Shown here: positions 17,084 through 25,129 of the stretch, piece by piece | Position numbering within the stretch: the stretch's first letter is position 1 | Layout of the letters: the number at the start of each line of letters is the position of its first letter | Source: Caccoplasma_A sp045587545 | GTDB taxonomy: Bacteria; Bacteroidota; Bacteroidia; Bacteroidales; G3-4614 | Direction: 5' to 3' | Assembly (NCBI GenBank): GCA_045587545.1 | Contig: JAZNCN010000008.1 | Coordinates: 36,418-100,417 of the forward strand | DNA: 64,000 bases | The notes under the pieces: model-generated | What the model was told of the DNA's origin: nothing | The model's input: only the letters and a program-made list of their open reading frames with translations | Database searches by the model: none | Made by a program: the position numbers and the translations under genes

Positions 17084-18496
17084 ATGATAAAGCTAAAACA
17101 TATAATATCAGTTATTATACTTATTACAGCACCCATACTACTTTCTGCCCAGACACTTAATGAAGCAAAAGCCATGTATAAGAGGGGCGAATATGAACAA
17201 TCAAAAGAGGTATTTCGCAAGCAACTAAAGGCTCGTCCCAACGATGCACAGTTAAATCAGTGGTATGGAGTGTGCCTATATGAAACAGGTGAAGGCAACA
17301 AAGCCAAAAGCTATTTACAGAAAGCAGCCCAAAAAAAGATACAAGACTCATATCTATATTTAGGAAAGATAGCATTTGACAACTATGAATTTACCGTAGC
17401 AAAAGGGTACTTCGGGCAATACGTTGAGGCATTAGAAAAAAATAACAAAGATACCTCAAAAGGCGAGTACCTATATGAAAAATCGGCAAGAGCAGAATCA
17501 ATGTTACGACGAACCGAAAAAGTAACAATTATTGATTCAATGGTGGTTGCAAAAGATAATTTCTTGAATAATTATAAACTATCACATGAGTGTGGTTCGC
17601 TATCATATTATGCCGATATGTTTAAAACCGAAGGCGAAGGAACGCTCTACCAAAATCAGCGACAAGACAAAGTAATATATGCCTCCGTTACCGATAGTAT
17701 CTACTCAATAAAAGAGCGTAATCGTTTAAACGACGGAGCATGGAGCGATGAGTTGGAATTAAACGTCTTACCCGGCATAGAAGGTAATATAGCATACCCA
17801 TTTTTATTGAATGACGGCCTAACACTATACTTTGCGACCGATAACGATTCTCTATCGGTAGGCGGATACGATATATTTGTAACCCGCAAAAATTTAAACA
17901 CCGATGAGTATCTTGCCCCCAACAATATGGGCATGCCCTTTAACTCAACAGCCAATGACTATATGATGGTAATAGACGAGTATCACAACGTAGGGTGGTT
18001 TGCCACCGATCGTAACCAACCGTCAGACAGTGTAGTAATATATATGTTCATACCTTCAACAGAAAAAGAGATATACGCCGATTTAGATCCCGATTCAATA
18101 ATACCATACGCACAAATACACTCCATCTCTCAAACATGGCAAGAGGGAGCCGATTACACAGCCATTATAAACCAAGTAAACACAATGCCTGAAAAAGAGG
18201 ATAAAAAACAAAAAGCAAGTTTTGTCTTTATAATAAAACCGGGAGTAACATACACGCAATACGAACAATTTAAATCGCCTAAGGCATTAGACCTATTTAA
18301 ATTATCGCAATCAGTTGAAGCAGAAATAGAGAAGCAACGCCAACTATTACGCCAAATGAGAAAAGAGTATGCCTCATCGCCCTCAAAACGAGCATCACTG
18401 AGAGCACAAATCCTAAAGGCTGAAGATTATTTAAAAACTCTATACCCCCAACCCGAGCAATACCGCAATGCAGCCAGAGCAGAAGAGGTGAAATAG
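17084..18496 (+). CDS. Exported TPR and PD40-repeat protein
   Basis: 470 residues. Signal peptide 1-22 (IISVIILITAPILLSAQ). Residues ~23-130 hold two to three TPR units (LNEAKAMYKRGEYEQSKEVFRKQL, WYGVCLYETGEGNKAKSYLQKA, YLGKIAFDNYEFTVAKGYF). Residues ~215-320 resemble PD40/WD40-like strands (NIAYPFLLNDGLTLYFATDNDSLSVGGYDIFVTRKNL, MMVIDEYHNVGWFATDRN). A basic coiled coil (KQRQLLRQMRKEY) closes the protein. TPR+PD40 proteins in this phylum often belong to envelope complexes such as T9SS-associated OmpA-like proteins, but no OmpA domain is present here. Its stop codon TAG adjoins a dispersed repeat. Confidence 0.7.
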   Translation: MIKLKHIISVIILITAPILLSAQTLNEAKAMYKRGEYEQSKEVFRKQLKARPNDAQLNQWYGVCLYETGEGNKAKSYLQKAAQKKIQDSYLYLGKIAFDNYEFTVAKGYFGQYVEALEKNNKDTSKGEYLYEKSARAESMLRRTEKVTIIDSMVVAKDNFLNNYKLSHECGSLSYYADMFKTEGEGTLYQNQRQDKVIYASVTDSIYSIKERNRLNDGAWSDELELNVLPGIEGNIAYPFLLNDGLTLYFATDNDSLSVGGYDIFVTRKNLNTDEYLAPNNMGMPFNSTANDYMMVIDEYHNVGWFATDRNQPSDSVVIYMFIPSTEKEIYADLDPDSIIPYAQIHSISQTWQEGADYTAIINQVNTMPEKEDKKQKASFVFIIKPGVTYTQYEQFKSPKALDLFKLSQSVEAEIEKQRQLLRQMRKEYASSPSKRASLRAQILKAEDYLKTLYPQPEQYRNAARAEEVK

Positions 18497-18580
18497 CTAT
18501 CAGTTGTTATTTGTCAATCAAGTAGGGAGAGAGCATGCTCTGTCCGCCGAAAAGTGTATCAAAGCTGATAACTGATAATT
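18494..18580. repeat. Composite dispersed palindrome, copy 1
   Basis: Outer arms CTATCAGTTGTTA and GATAACTGATAATTA flank a central palindrome at 18526-18545 (GGAGAGAGCATGCTCTGTCC, one change from the perfect form). It starts in the stop codon of the TPR gene. A closely similar module lies at 21855-21942. Confidence 0.85.
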
Positions 18581-18587
18581 AACTATT

Positions 18588-18690
18588 CCTGAATTTCTCT
18601 TTAATAAAACTCATTAATAGTGCAATTTCTTTATTAATATCTTTTATACCCATTGAGCAGATTGTTGATATCTTCTTAGCTCGTTGAATT
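18588..18690 (-). pseudogene. Possible gene remnant, 3' end only
   Basis: On the minus strand the sequence reads as KKISTICSMGIKDINKEIALL-MSFIKEKFRNS then stop, an amphipathic C-terminal-like peptide of ~33 residues with no proper start upstream. It abuts repeats on its right-hand coordinates' left side and another fragment on its right. Family not recognised. Confidence 0.25.
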
Positions 18691-18953
18691 CTATAACAGG
18701 AGAATCGTTCCGCTTGCCAACTTCAAGCGAAATGAAACAAATTGTGTCATATATTACATTTACATCGCCTGTAAACTATGTATGGTGCAGCGATTACAAA
18801 GATGGTGTTGATTTGTATTCGGTAGGTCCTGACGGTCCCGATATCCCTGTAACTCCTTCAACACGTCTTGTATATGGTAAAAATAATTCTATTCAAAGTA
18901 TAAGCATGAGTTATAAAAACAAAACTATCGGTTTTGTGATAATAAAGGAATAG
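18684..18953 (+). pseudogene. Fragment of an exported protein with DUF1566/paralogous-type domain
   Basis: 89 codons. Residues ~10-55 (FRLPTSSEMKQIVSYI, YVWCSDYKDG, YSVGPDGPDI) resemble the LPT-x-x-E-M module of DUF1566 or Fibrobacter-type paralogous domains that end large surface proteins in Bacteroidota. No signal peptide, membrane anchor or upstream domains remain, and the region just before it is repeats, so I read this as the 3' remnant of a larger gene. A terminator at 18978-19013 follows. Confidence 0.5.
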
Positions 18954-18977
18954 CACAACTCCTTAATCATAATTACA

Positions 18978-19013
18978 CAAAAAGAGTTACGCTTTAAAGC
19001 GCAACTCTTTTTG
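18978..19013. terminator. Bidirectional terminator
   Basis: Near-perfect 18-bp stem CAAAAAGAGTTACGCTTT with its complement (one mismatch), giving TTTTTG on the plus strand and TTTTTGTGT on the minus strand. It lies between the plus-strand fragment and convergent asnA. Confidence 0.85.
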
Positions 19014-19019
19014 TTATAT

Positions 19020-19060
19020 CTAACAACTTATAGCTGATAGCTGACAGCTATAACAACTGA
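19020..19060. repeat. Dispersed repeat overlapping the asnA stop
   Basis: On the minus strand: ATTCAGTTGTTATAGCTG TCAGCTATCAGC..., built from the same CAGTTGTTA / AGCTATCAG units as the other intergenic modules. The last three codons (CAG TTG TTA) and stop (TAG) of asnA lie inside it. Confidence 0.75.
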
Positions 19061-20079
19061 ATATTATGTTTTAAGCACTCCTCAATTTGCTCTTCGGGCC
19101 AAATACTGGCTTGAACTTCGCCAATATGAGCCTTTTGAAGCAGATACATGCATAAACGGGATTGTCCTATACCTCCACCAATAGAGAGTGGTAGTTCGTC
19201 GTTTAACAGCATCTTGTGGAAACTTAATTCGGCACGCTCGGGACAACCTTTTATTTGTAATTGGCTTCTTAATGCAACCTTGTCAACCCTTATTCCCATT
19301 GATGAAAGTTCAAATGGTATATCCAAAATAGGGTTCCATAGCATAATATCGCCATTTAAACCTCGGTAACCGTCGCTATTCATTGTTACCCAATCGTCAT
19401 AGTCGGGGGCGCGTCCGTCATGAGGTTCGCCGTTTGATAGGTCTGAGCCTATACCAATTATAAATACTGCACCATACTTCTTTGTTATTTTTGCTTCGCG
19501 CTCTTTTGGTGTGCAGTCGGGGTATAGTTGAAGTAACTCCTCTGAGTTTATGAATGTTATATTCTCAGGTAAGAAGGGTGTAATGTGAGGGAAACTCTCA
19601 TAAACTTCCATTTCCAACTCCTTTATAATGGCATATAGCTTATTTACAGTCTCTTTAAGATATTCAAGGTTACGCTCTTTTTCGGTAATTACCTGTTCCC
19701 AGTCCCATTGGTCAACGTATAAAGAGTGTAAGTTGTCTAAATCTTCATCGCAACGTATGGCATTCATATCGGTATATATACCATAACCGGGCGATATACC
19801 GTATGCTCCCAATTTCATGCGTTTCCATTTTGCAAGCGAATGTACCACCTCGGCACGTTTGCCCATACACTTTATGTTAAACGATACGGGAGCCTCTTTA
19901 CCACTTAAATCGTCGTTTATACCTGTTCCTGACAATACAAATAGGGGAGCAGTTACGCGACGTAGATTTAGTTTCTTTTTAAGTTTGTCTTGAAAAGATA
20001 CTTTTAGGGTTTTTATTGCTTCCTCGGTAGTTTCGGGTAGCAATTTAAGTTTATAGTTTCTTGGTATTATAAGTGCCAT
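19048..20079 (-). CDS. asnA: Aspartate-ammonia ligase (asparagine synthetase A)
   Basis: 343 residues. Cytoplasmic enzyme of the class II aminoacyl-tRNA synthetase fold that makes asparagine from aspartate, ammonia and ATP. Recognisable segments are FVLSGTGINDDLSGKEAPVSF near 48-70, SLAKWKRMKLGAYG and the motif GGGIGQSRLCMYLLQKAHIGEVQASIWP near the C-terminus. Length fits the family (~330-345). Start ATG at 20079. The final codons QLL and the stop come from a dispersed repeat. Upstream TATATTCG at ~20106 on the minus strand is a weak -7 match. Confidence 0.96.
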   Translation of the reverse strand: MALIIPRNYKLKLLPETTEEAIKTLKVSFQDKLKKKLNLRRVTAPLFVLSGTGINDDLSGKEAPVSFNIKCMGKRAEVVHSLAKWKRMKLGAYGISPGYGIYTDMNAIRCDEDLDNLHSLYVDQWDWEQVITEKERNLEYLKETVNKLYAIIKELEMEVYESFPHITPFLPENITFINSEELLQLYPDCTPKEREAKITKKYGAVFIIGIGSDLSNGEPHDGRAPDYDDWVTMNSDGYRGLNGDIMLWNPILDIPFELSSMGIRVDKVALRSQLQIKGCPERAELSFHKMLLNDELPLSIGGGIGQSRLCMYLLQKAHIGEVQASIWPEEQIEECLKHNIQLL

Positions 20080-20155
20080 TTCAAAAAAATGTATAAATAT
20101 TTTGCGAATATAGTAAAAATAGCGTTGCTGTTCAATATGTTTTGATATAAAAATA

Positions 20156-21313
20156 TCACAAATACCTATTATCGGGGTATATTAAATATATAAGTCGTAA
20201 TTTTTTGTATATATCAAGTTGTGCTTTCCAACGAGCCTTTATCTCCTCTTCGCTTTTGCCATTAATAATATCTGAGCGGAGTTGTGTATCGCCTGCCAAT
20301 TTCTCAAAAAAGTTATTTGTGTTAAAAAACTTCTCTTTATTTGTTGTGTTTTTATACATCTTAATCAGGTATCTTAGAGTAAATCCGCAAGGGTTATCCT
20401 CTCCTCTTAAATCAATGCCGTAGCAGAGTCTGTCTTTGTACATGGGGTTTTTATCAAATCCCTCAATTGATTTTGGAGTAAATGTAAAATCTCCTAAATT
20501 TTTGTCCGGCGCACCAACTATTTGAAATGGGCTGTATGTGCCACGCCCCACGCTTATTGTAGTGCCTTCAAAAAGGCATAGCGAGGGGTAGAGCATAATA
20601 CTTTTTGCATTGGGTAGGTTTGGTGATGGTTTTATTTGTAGTTCGTATGGCTCTCCGTGTTTCCAATCTTCAACCTTTATAACATTCAGAACAAGATTTT
20701 GTGTGTTACCCCAATTCTCGCCTTTAATCATATGGGCAAGTTCTCCGACTGTAAGCCCGTGCATAACAGGCAAGGGGAGTGTGCCAACAAACGATTTCAG
20801 CTTCATATCCAAAACTGCGCCATCGACATAGTCATTAGGGTTGGGACGGTCTAATACAACAAATTCTTTATCATACTCTGCCGCTGCCTGCATGGCATAA
20901 TACATGGTTGATATATATGTGTAAAATCTTGCCCCGACATCTTGAATATCGAAAATTAATATATCAATGCCTTGTAACTGCTCTTGTGTGGGCTTTTTGT
21001 TTTTACCATACAACGAAACTATTTTTACTCCGCTTTTTGTGTCAATGCCGTCCTTTACACTCTCTCCTGCATCGGCATTGCCCCTAAATCCGTGTTCCGG
21101 TGCAAAGATGGTTTTAATGTTTGCTCCTCTTGTCTTTAAAGTGTCAACCAAGTGTGTGCCGTTTTGGGTTACTGAGGTTTGGTTTACTATAAGAGCAATA
21201 TTTTTATCTTTGCAGATGTTCAAAATCTCATCAATCTTATCTGCTCCGCACTTGACTTTTGCGCTTACGCTAATGAGTGGGAATATTATTAATAGCAATA
21301 TATATCTTTTCAT
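20156..21313 (-). CDS. namZ: Exo-beta-N-acetylmuramidase NamZ-like (DUF1343)
   Basis: From the ATG at 21313 the protein has 385 residues and a signal peptide (RYILLLIIFPLISVSAK); in-frame ATG 21319 and TTG 21322 are alternatives. The DUF1343/NamZ family removes terminal MurNAc from peptidoglycan fragments, in the periplasm. Signature stretches are NIALIVNQTSV, FAPEHGFRG-ADAGE, DILIFDIQDVGARFYTYISTM, VLDRPNPN and GEL(AHMIKGE)NWG. This suggests recycling or scavenging of cell-wall sugars. A well-formed promoter lies at 21341-21371. Confidence 0.88.
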   Translation of the reverse strand: MKRYILLLIIFPLISVSAKVKCGADKIDEILNICKDKNIALIVNQTSVTQNGTHLVDTLKTRGANIKTIFAPEHGFRGNADAGESVKDGIDTKSGVKIVSLYGKNKKPTQEQLQGIDILIFDIQDVGARFYTYISTMYYAMQAAAEYDKEFVVLDRPNPNDYVDGAVLDMKLKSFVGTLPLPVMHGLTVGELAHMIKGENWGNTQNLVLNVIKVEDWKHGEPYELQIKPSPNLPNAKSIMLYPSLCLFEGTTISVGRGTYSPFQIVGAPDKNLGDFTFTPKSIEGFDKNPMYKDRLCYGIDLRGEDNPCGFTLRYLIKMYKNTTNKEKFFNTNNFFEKLAGDTQLRSDIINGKSEEEIKARWKAQLDIYKKLRLIYLIYPDNRYL

Positions 21314-21340
21314 TACCATCAAATTTGGGTAGTTATGTTA

Positions 21341-21371
21341 CAAAATTAAACAAACCTTTGCCCGAAACAAA
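21341..21371 (-). promoter_or_regulatory. Promoter of namZ
   Basis: Minus strand TTTG (21368-21371), 19 bases, TAATTTTG (21341-21348): a full match to the Bacteroidota consensus. Start of transcription expected near 21334, about 20 bases before the ATG. Confidence 0.65.
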
Positions 21372-21413
21372 AAAAATAACTAAAATTGCAATTACCTATT
21401 GTAGAATTAAATT

Positions 21414-21857
21414 ATGAAAAAGGTAATAATATTGTTGTTACTCTTGATTTTTGGAGTATCTTCTGATTTGTTGGCTCAGCAAACAGCAGAGCAGGATAGT
21501 GTAATATTTTCTCGCTCATGTTCATTTGAAAACTCTATTGATGTGCTTGGTTTTGAAAAACGGCTAAAGGATAAAAACGAGCTATATATTGTGCGTAACA
21601 ACTTGTTGCAAACAATAACCTTGATAAAGTTACGTGTATATTACAAAACAACTGAAGATGAGATGTTGGATTATCGTGACGTAACTCTTGAAGGGGAGTT
21701 ATTACCTGCAACCACAAAGCATTTTGAAGTACCCAGCTTTGATCAAGGCAAACGCTACTACTATCATCAATCAACAGGCGATAACCCCAAATTTGAGGGT
21801 TATCCATTTAAAATAACCTACGACCTTTTACGCTATGATATTGCAGTAACTAAGTAG
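21414..21857 (+). CDS. Exported hypothetical protein
   Basis: 147 residues. Signal peptide 1-21 (KKVIILLLLLIFGVSSDLLAQ). The mature part is a small beta-rich domain (ELYIVRNNLLQTITLIKLRVYYKTTEDEMLDYRDVTLEGELLPATTKHFEVPSFDQGKRYYYH). No cysteines suited to a lipoprotein or disulfide are seen. I do not recognise the family. It diverges from namZ across 100 bases. Its stop codon TAG is the first three bases of a dispersed repeat unit. Confidence 0.7.
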   Translation: MKKVIILLLLLIFGVSSDLLAQQTAEQDSVIFSRSCSFENSIDVLGFEKRLKDKNELYIVRNNLLQTITLIKLRVYYKTTEDEMLDYRDVTLEGELLPATTKHFEVPSFDQGKRYYYHQSTGDNPKFEGYPFKITYDLLRYDIAVTK

Positions 21858-21942
21858 TTGTTAGTTATTAGTTGTTAATCAAGTAGGGACAGAGCATGCT
21901 CTGTCCGAAGAAAGGGGTATCAAAAGCTAACAACTGATAGCA
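21855..21942. repeat. Composite dispersed palindrome, copy 2
   Basis: Outer arms TAGTTGTTAGTTATTAG and TAACAACTGATAGC surround the perfect 20-bp palindrome GGACAGAGCATGCTCTGTCC at 21887-21906. Overall order and flanks (ATCAAGTAGG..., GTATCAAAAGCT...) match copy 1 at 18494-18580. Confidence 0.9.
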
Positions 21943-21970
21943 ATTAAACATAACCCACAACATAAGTGTT

Positions 21971-22008
21971 ATAAAGAGGGATAACTCAAAAGGGTTATTT
22001 CTCTTTAT
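21971..22008 (+). terminator. Hairpin between the hypothetical gene and hsp20
   Basis: ATAAAGAGGGATAAC pairs with GTTATTTCTCTTTAT (two G-U pairs), loop of 8, followed by TTTATGTTTAATTTT. It can terminate transcription from the left; because it lies only 32 bases before hsp20 it could instead be part of that gene's leader. Confidence 0.65.
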
Positions 22009-22039
22009 TTTATGTTTAATTTTAAATGGAGGACAAATT

Positions 22040-22468
22040 ATGACGCCTGTAAAAAAAGGACAAAGTTGGTTGCCTGTAATCTTTCACGATTTTTTTGGTA
22101 ACGAGTGGATTGAACGTACTAAAAGCAGCTCAACCCCAGCTGTAAACATTATTGAGAAAGATAATGAGTATGAGGTTCAGATTGCTGCTCCGGGTGTGTG
22201 CAAAGATGATATAAGTGTTCACATCAACGAAGATAACTATCTTGTTGTTACGGTTGAGGAAAAGAAAGAGAACGACGAAAAAGATAAAAAAGGCAAATTT
22301 CTTCGCCGAGAGTTCTCATACTCTCAGTTCCGTCAAACATTGGCATTGCCTGATAATATCGAACCCGATAAAATAGAAGCTACTCAAAAAAACGGAATAC
22401 TTAAAGTAGTTATCCCTAAAAAGGCTTTGCCGGCACCTAAAGAGCCAAAACGTATCGATGTGAAATAG
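22040..22468 (+). CDS. hsp20: Small heat-shock protein Hsp20 (alpha-crystallin)
   Basis: 142 residues. ATP-independent holdase chaperone. The alpha-crystallin domain covers ~35-135 (NIIEKDNEYEVQIAAPGVCKDDISVHINEDNYLVVTVEEKKE, FLRREFSYSQFRQTLALPDNI, EATQKNGILKVVIPK) with the C-terminal anchoring motif area KKALPAPKEPKRIDVK. The gene has a clear Shine-Dalgarno, GGAGGA 6 bases before the ATG, which is uncommon in this phylum and is shared with clpB and spt. Ends 5 bases before the convergent glycosyltransferase gene. Confidence 0.95.
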   Translation: MTPVKKGQSWLPVIFHDFFGNEWIERTKSSSTPAVNIIEKDNEYEVQIAAPGVCKDDISVHINEDNYLVVTVEEKKENDEKDKKGKFLRREFSYSQFRQTLALPDNIEPDKIEATQKNGILKVVIPKKALPAPKEPKRIDVK

Positions 22469-22473
22469 TTATC

Positions 22474-23661
22474 TTATCGTCTTATTCGCCATGTATAGTT
22501 TTTGTCAATAGAGTTTTTTCCGCGTATGGCAAATTTGATATTCTCTATGGGACGAATAAAATCATAAATGAGAGCCTCATAACCATTAACCCCAGCGTTT
22601 AATGTTTTTGAGGCTTTGCTTATGACAATGCTTTGGTATAGATAACGTATTGCAAAAAATAGAGCGGCAAAATATATCAATAAAGCATTTGAGAAGATGC
22701 CAAACAGAACAACTCCTATTGTTGCCACGTAATATAAAATTGATGTTATCTGCTCTAAACCAAATACAAAATGAGCCGATGTCTTTAGGATTTTCCCTGT
22801 AAATGAACGACGCAAACGCATCTCTCGCATATCGCCATCTGAATCGTGTAATATATTCTCTATTGCTGACTCAGGCGATAATTCAACGCGAGTGTTCCCC
22901 TTTTTCATAATCTCGTTGAGGAAAATATCATCTTCGCCATACTGAATGGCAAGATTACTTGAGAATCCTCTGTTCTCAAAAAAGAGCGATTTGTTTATAA
23001 ACATGTTGGTCCCCTCTCCCATATAGGGGCGTTGCATTATGGCGTAGCTAAAGTATTTGAGTTTGAAAAATAGTCTGTAAAAGCGGTATCTCCATTTTAC
23101 CTTTTCGTTTCCACTCTCAATGCTATTGCCAATAACAATATCAATATCGGGTATAAAGTTTCGAGCCATGCTTGCAAGCCACTTATCTGAAATTGGTCGG
23201 CAATTGGCTTCGGTAAATCCTACTATGTCGTATTTAGCTGCTTTTACCCCAACGGTTAGAGCAAGTTTCTTTCTGCTTAGTGAGTGAGCCCCTTCGGGTA
23301 CGTAAGTGTAACTTAAATTAGCATATTTCTCTTTAAGTAGGGTAATGGTATCCTTTAAATCGCTATCTGAACCATCATTGACAACAACAACCTCAAAATT
23401 GGGATAATCTTGTTCAAGAAAGGCTTTTATATTTTTCTCAAAATCGGTAAAGTTCTCGTTACAATAAACAATAACCGAGACATTGGGCTTTGCGGCACTA
23501 AACCATATTTTGTTACGTTTTTCTCTCTTTGCATAGCCCGCAGGCTTTGCAAAAATACCGCAATAAAAGATTGTTTGAACTAACCAAATTGCTACCAAAG
23601 TGGCGAGACAATATAGTTCTATGTCTGAAAAGTTATAGAAAAAAAAGTTATATATAAACAT
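22474..23661 (-). CDS. Membrane-bound family 2 glycosyltransferase
   Basis: 395 residues. N-terminal membrane helix (IELYCLATLVAIWLVQTIFYCGIF), GT-A catalytic domain at ~55-290 (PNVSVIVYCNENFTDFEKNIKAFLEQDYPNFEVVVVNDGSDSD; GFTEANCRP for the DxD region; QYGEDDIFLNEIM), and two to three C-terminal helices (LYYVATIGVVLFGIFSNALLIYFAALFFAIRYLY). It probably extends a surface glycan on the cytoplasmic face of the inner membrane. Donor and acceptor are unknown. It follows the CpsB-like phosphatase gene by 27 bases, which fits a role in polysaccharide synthesis. Confidence 0.85.
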   Translation of the reverse strand: MFIYNFFFYNFSDIELYCLATLVAIWLVQTIFYCGIFAKPAGYAKREKRNKIWFSAAKPNVSVIVYCNENFTDFEKNIKAFLEQDYPNFEVVVVNDGSDSDLKDTITLLKEKYANLSYTYVPEGAHSLSRKKLALTVGVKAAKYDIVGFTEANCRPISDKWLASMARNFIPDIDIVIGNSIESGNEKVKWRYRFYRLFFKLKYFSYAIMQRPYMGEGTNMFINKSLFFENRGFSSNLAIQYGEDDIFLNEIMKKGNTRVELSPESAIENILHDSDGDMREMRLRRSFTGKILKTSAHFVFGLEQITSILYYVATIGVVLFGIFSNALLIYFAALFFAIRYLYQSIVISKASKTLNAGVNGYEALIYDFIRPIENIKFAIRGKNSIDKNYTWRIRR

Positions 23662-23688
23662 TATGTTTCAGTGTGTTCAGATAGTCTT

Positions 23689-24435
23689 TTATTTTAATTC
23701 GTCGTTTTTGATAATCCCCTTAACGCGTTCGGCAATTGAGTCATACTCTTTTGATGCAAGAAAACGATTAATGGCTTCAACATGACCAAAATGGTGTAGG
23801 TCGCTACCAACAAATGAGATGTATCCTTTATTAATAAGCCACATGGCGGTTTCTCTCTCTCGGTCGCCATGATAACCTGTCAAAGAGAGCAGATTTATTT
23901 GAAATTCACAGCCTGCATCAAATAGCTCGCCATAGATATTTTTATTTCTTTGATAGTAGCTATATCTTTCGGGGTGAGCCAAAATAGGTTTTATATCTTT
24001 AAGTTGAAGTTCATAAATAATGTTCTTTATGTCAATAGGGGGCTGAACAAAAGAGTTTTCAATAAGCAGATAATTGTTTTTTAATAAAATTAAATCATCA
24101 TTATCCATAAGTTTCCTAAAACGCCCGTCAAGTCTATATTCTGATGAATATGAAATAGGCATTTCAAAGCCTATGTCCAACATATAGGTTGAGAGTTTAT
24201 CATATGCACACTTTATTGAATATGTATTATTCTCAAAACTCTCTTCGGCAATATGAGGAGTAGCTATAACATTCTCAATACCCCAACTCTTCATAGCTCT
24301 CAATAGGGCTATGGATATTTCGGTGTTAGGTGAACCGTCATCAATACTCGGTAGTATGTGAGAATGGATATCTGTTGTATAAAACAGTTTCTTAGGTTCA
24401 GATTTCTTTTTATTTTTAAATAGTCCAAAAAACAT
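23689..24435 (-). CDS. CpsB/CapC-type PHP-domain tyrosine phosphatase
   Basis: From ATG 24435 (a GTG 12 codons upstream is less likely) 248 residues. The PHP metal-binding motifs are present in order: DIHSHILPSIDDGS, IATPHI, LAHPERYSYY, FVGSDLHHFG. The family contains manganese-dependent protein-tyrosine phosphatases (CpsB, YwqE) that control polysaccharide chain length by dephosphorylating BY-kinases. No such kinase is in the window. Same strand as, and upstream of, the glycosyltransferase. Confidence 0.88.
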   Translation of the reverse strand: MFFGLFKNKKKSEPKKLFYTTDIHSHILPSIDDGSPNTEISIALLRAMKSWGIENVIATPHIAEESFENNTYSIKCAYDKLSTYMLDIGFEMPISYSSEYRLDGRFRKLMDNDDLILLKNNYLLIENSFVQPPIDIKNIIYELQLKDIKPILAHPERYSYYQRNKNIYGELFDAGCEFQINLLSLTGYHGDRERETAMWLINKGYISFVGSDLHHFGHVEAINRFLASKEYDSIAERVKGIIKNDELK

Positions 24436-24586
24436 TTGTTGCAATTGCTTAATATAGATGCGAAGATACACTATTTTTTTGATAAATTATAACTTTCCTT
24501 TGCAATAGAATAGGAAATATTTTATATCAGTTTGGGTGAGATGATATCTTTGCAAAAAGAATTTCCTAAAAAACAGCATTAAACTT

Positions 24587-24617
24587 TTTGTTATCTTAAA
24601 AATTATCAGTAAATTTG
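24587..24617 (+). promoter_or_regulatory. Promoter of rpmE2
   Basis: TTTG (24587-24590), 19 bases, TAAATTTG (24610-24617). Start expected near 24623, giving a ~70-base leader that contains a small stem GCACG-CTACCAA-CGTGC. Confidence 0.65.
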
Positions 24618-24694
24618 CACGCCATTACGAGAGAACTATACGCACGCTACCAACGTGCATACTAATTCGGAAACAATTAAAAGACTATATAACA

Positions 24695-24952
24695 ATGAAA
24701 AAAGGACTTCACCCCGAAAATTACCGCGAGGTTGTTTTCAAAGATATGTCGAACGAGGAGATTTTTATCACACGTTCAACAGTAGCAACAAAAGAGACAA
24801 TTGAGGTTGATGGAGTAACTTATCCTTTGGTAAAACTTGAGATTACCAATACATCACACCCATTCTTCACAGGTAAACAAAAACTTGTCGATACAGCAGG
24901 TCGCGTAGATAAGTTCATGAGCCGTTACGCAAAATTTGCTAAGAAGAAATAA
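24695..24952 (+). CDS. rpmE2: 50S ribosomal protein L31, type B
   Basis: 85 residues, a structural protein of the large ribosomal subunit at the intersubunit bridge. It is the zinc-free B form: there is no CxxC, and the motifs KKGLHPENYREVVFKDMS and SHPFFTGKQKLVDTAGRVDKFMSRYAK are typical. In genomes with both forms, type B is favoured under zinc limitation; here it is simply the form present. A leader with a short hairpin precedes it and a strong terminator follows. Confidence 0.96.
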   Translation: MKKGLHPENYREVVFKDMSNEEIFITRSTVATKETIEVDGVTYPLVKLEITNTSHPFFTGKQKLVDTAGRVDKFMSRYAKFAKKK

Positions 24953-24969
24953 TTGTTATAATACAATAT

Positions 24970-25005
24970 AAAAATAGCCCAATCTTAATAGGTTGGGCTA
25001 TTTTT
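24970..25005 (+). terminator. Terminator after rpmE2
   Basis: AAAAATAGCCCAA / TTGGGCTATTTTT, 13-bp stem, 10-base loop, ending in a T run. Confidence 0.92.
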
Positions 25006-25049
25006 GTATGTTATGGGGTGTTATAAATAGCAATTTACTTCGTTATTTT

Positions 25050-25129
25050 TAAAAGTAGGTACAGAGCATGCTCTGTCCTGATTTTAGGTTATTGATACCT
25101 CCCCTCTCAACATGAGAGGGGTAGGGAGA
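25050..25129. repeat. Dispersed palindrome copy 3 plus hairpin repeat copy 2
   Basis: The palindrome GTACAGAGCATGCTCTGTCC lies at 25059-25078 and the CCCCTCTC/GAGAGGGG hairpin at 25096-25118, running up to the clpB stop codon at 25130. Two repeat families are therefore stacked in one gap. Confidence 0.85.
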
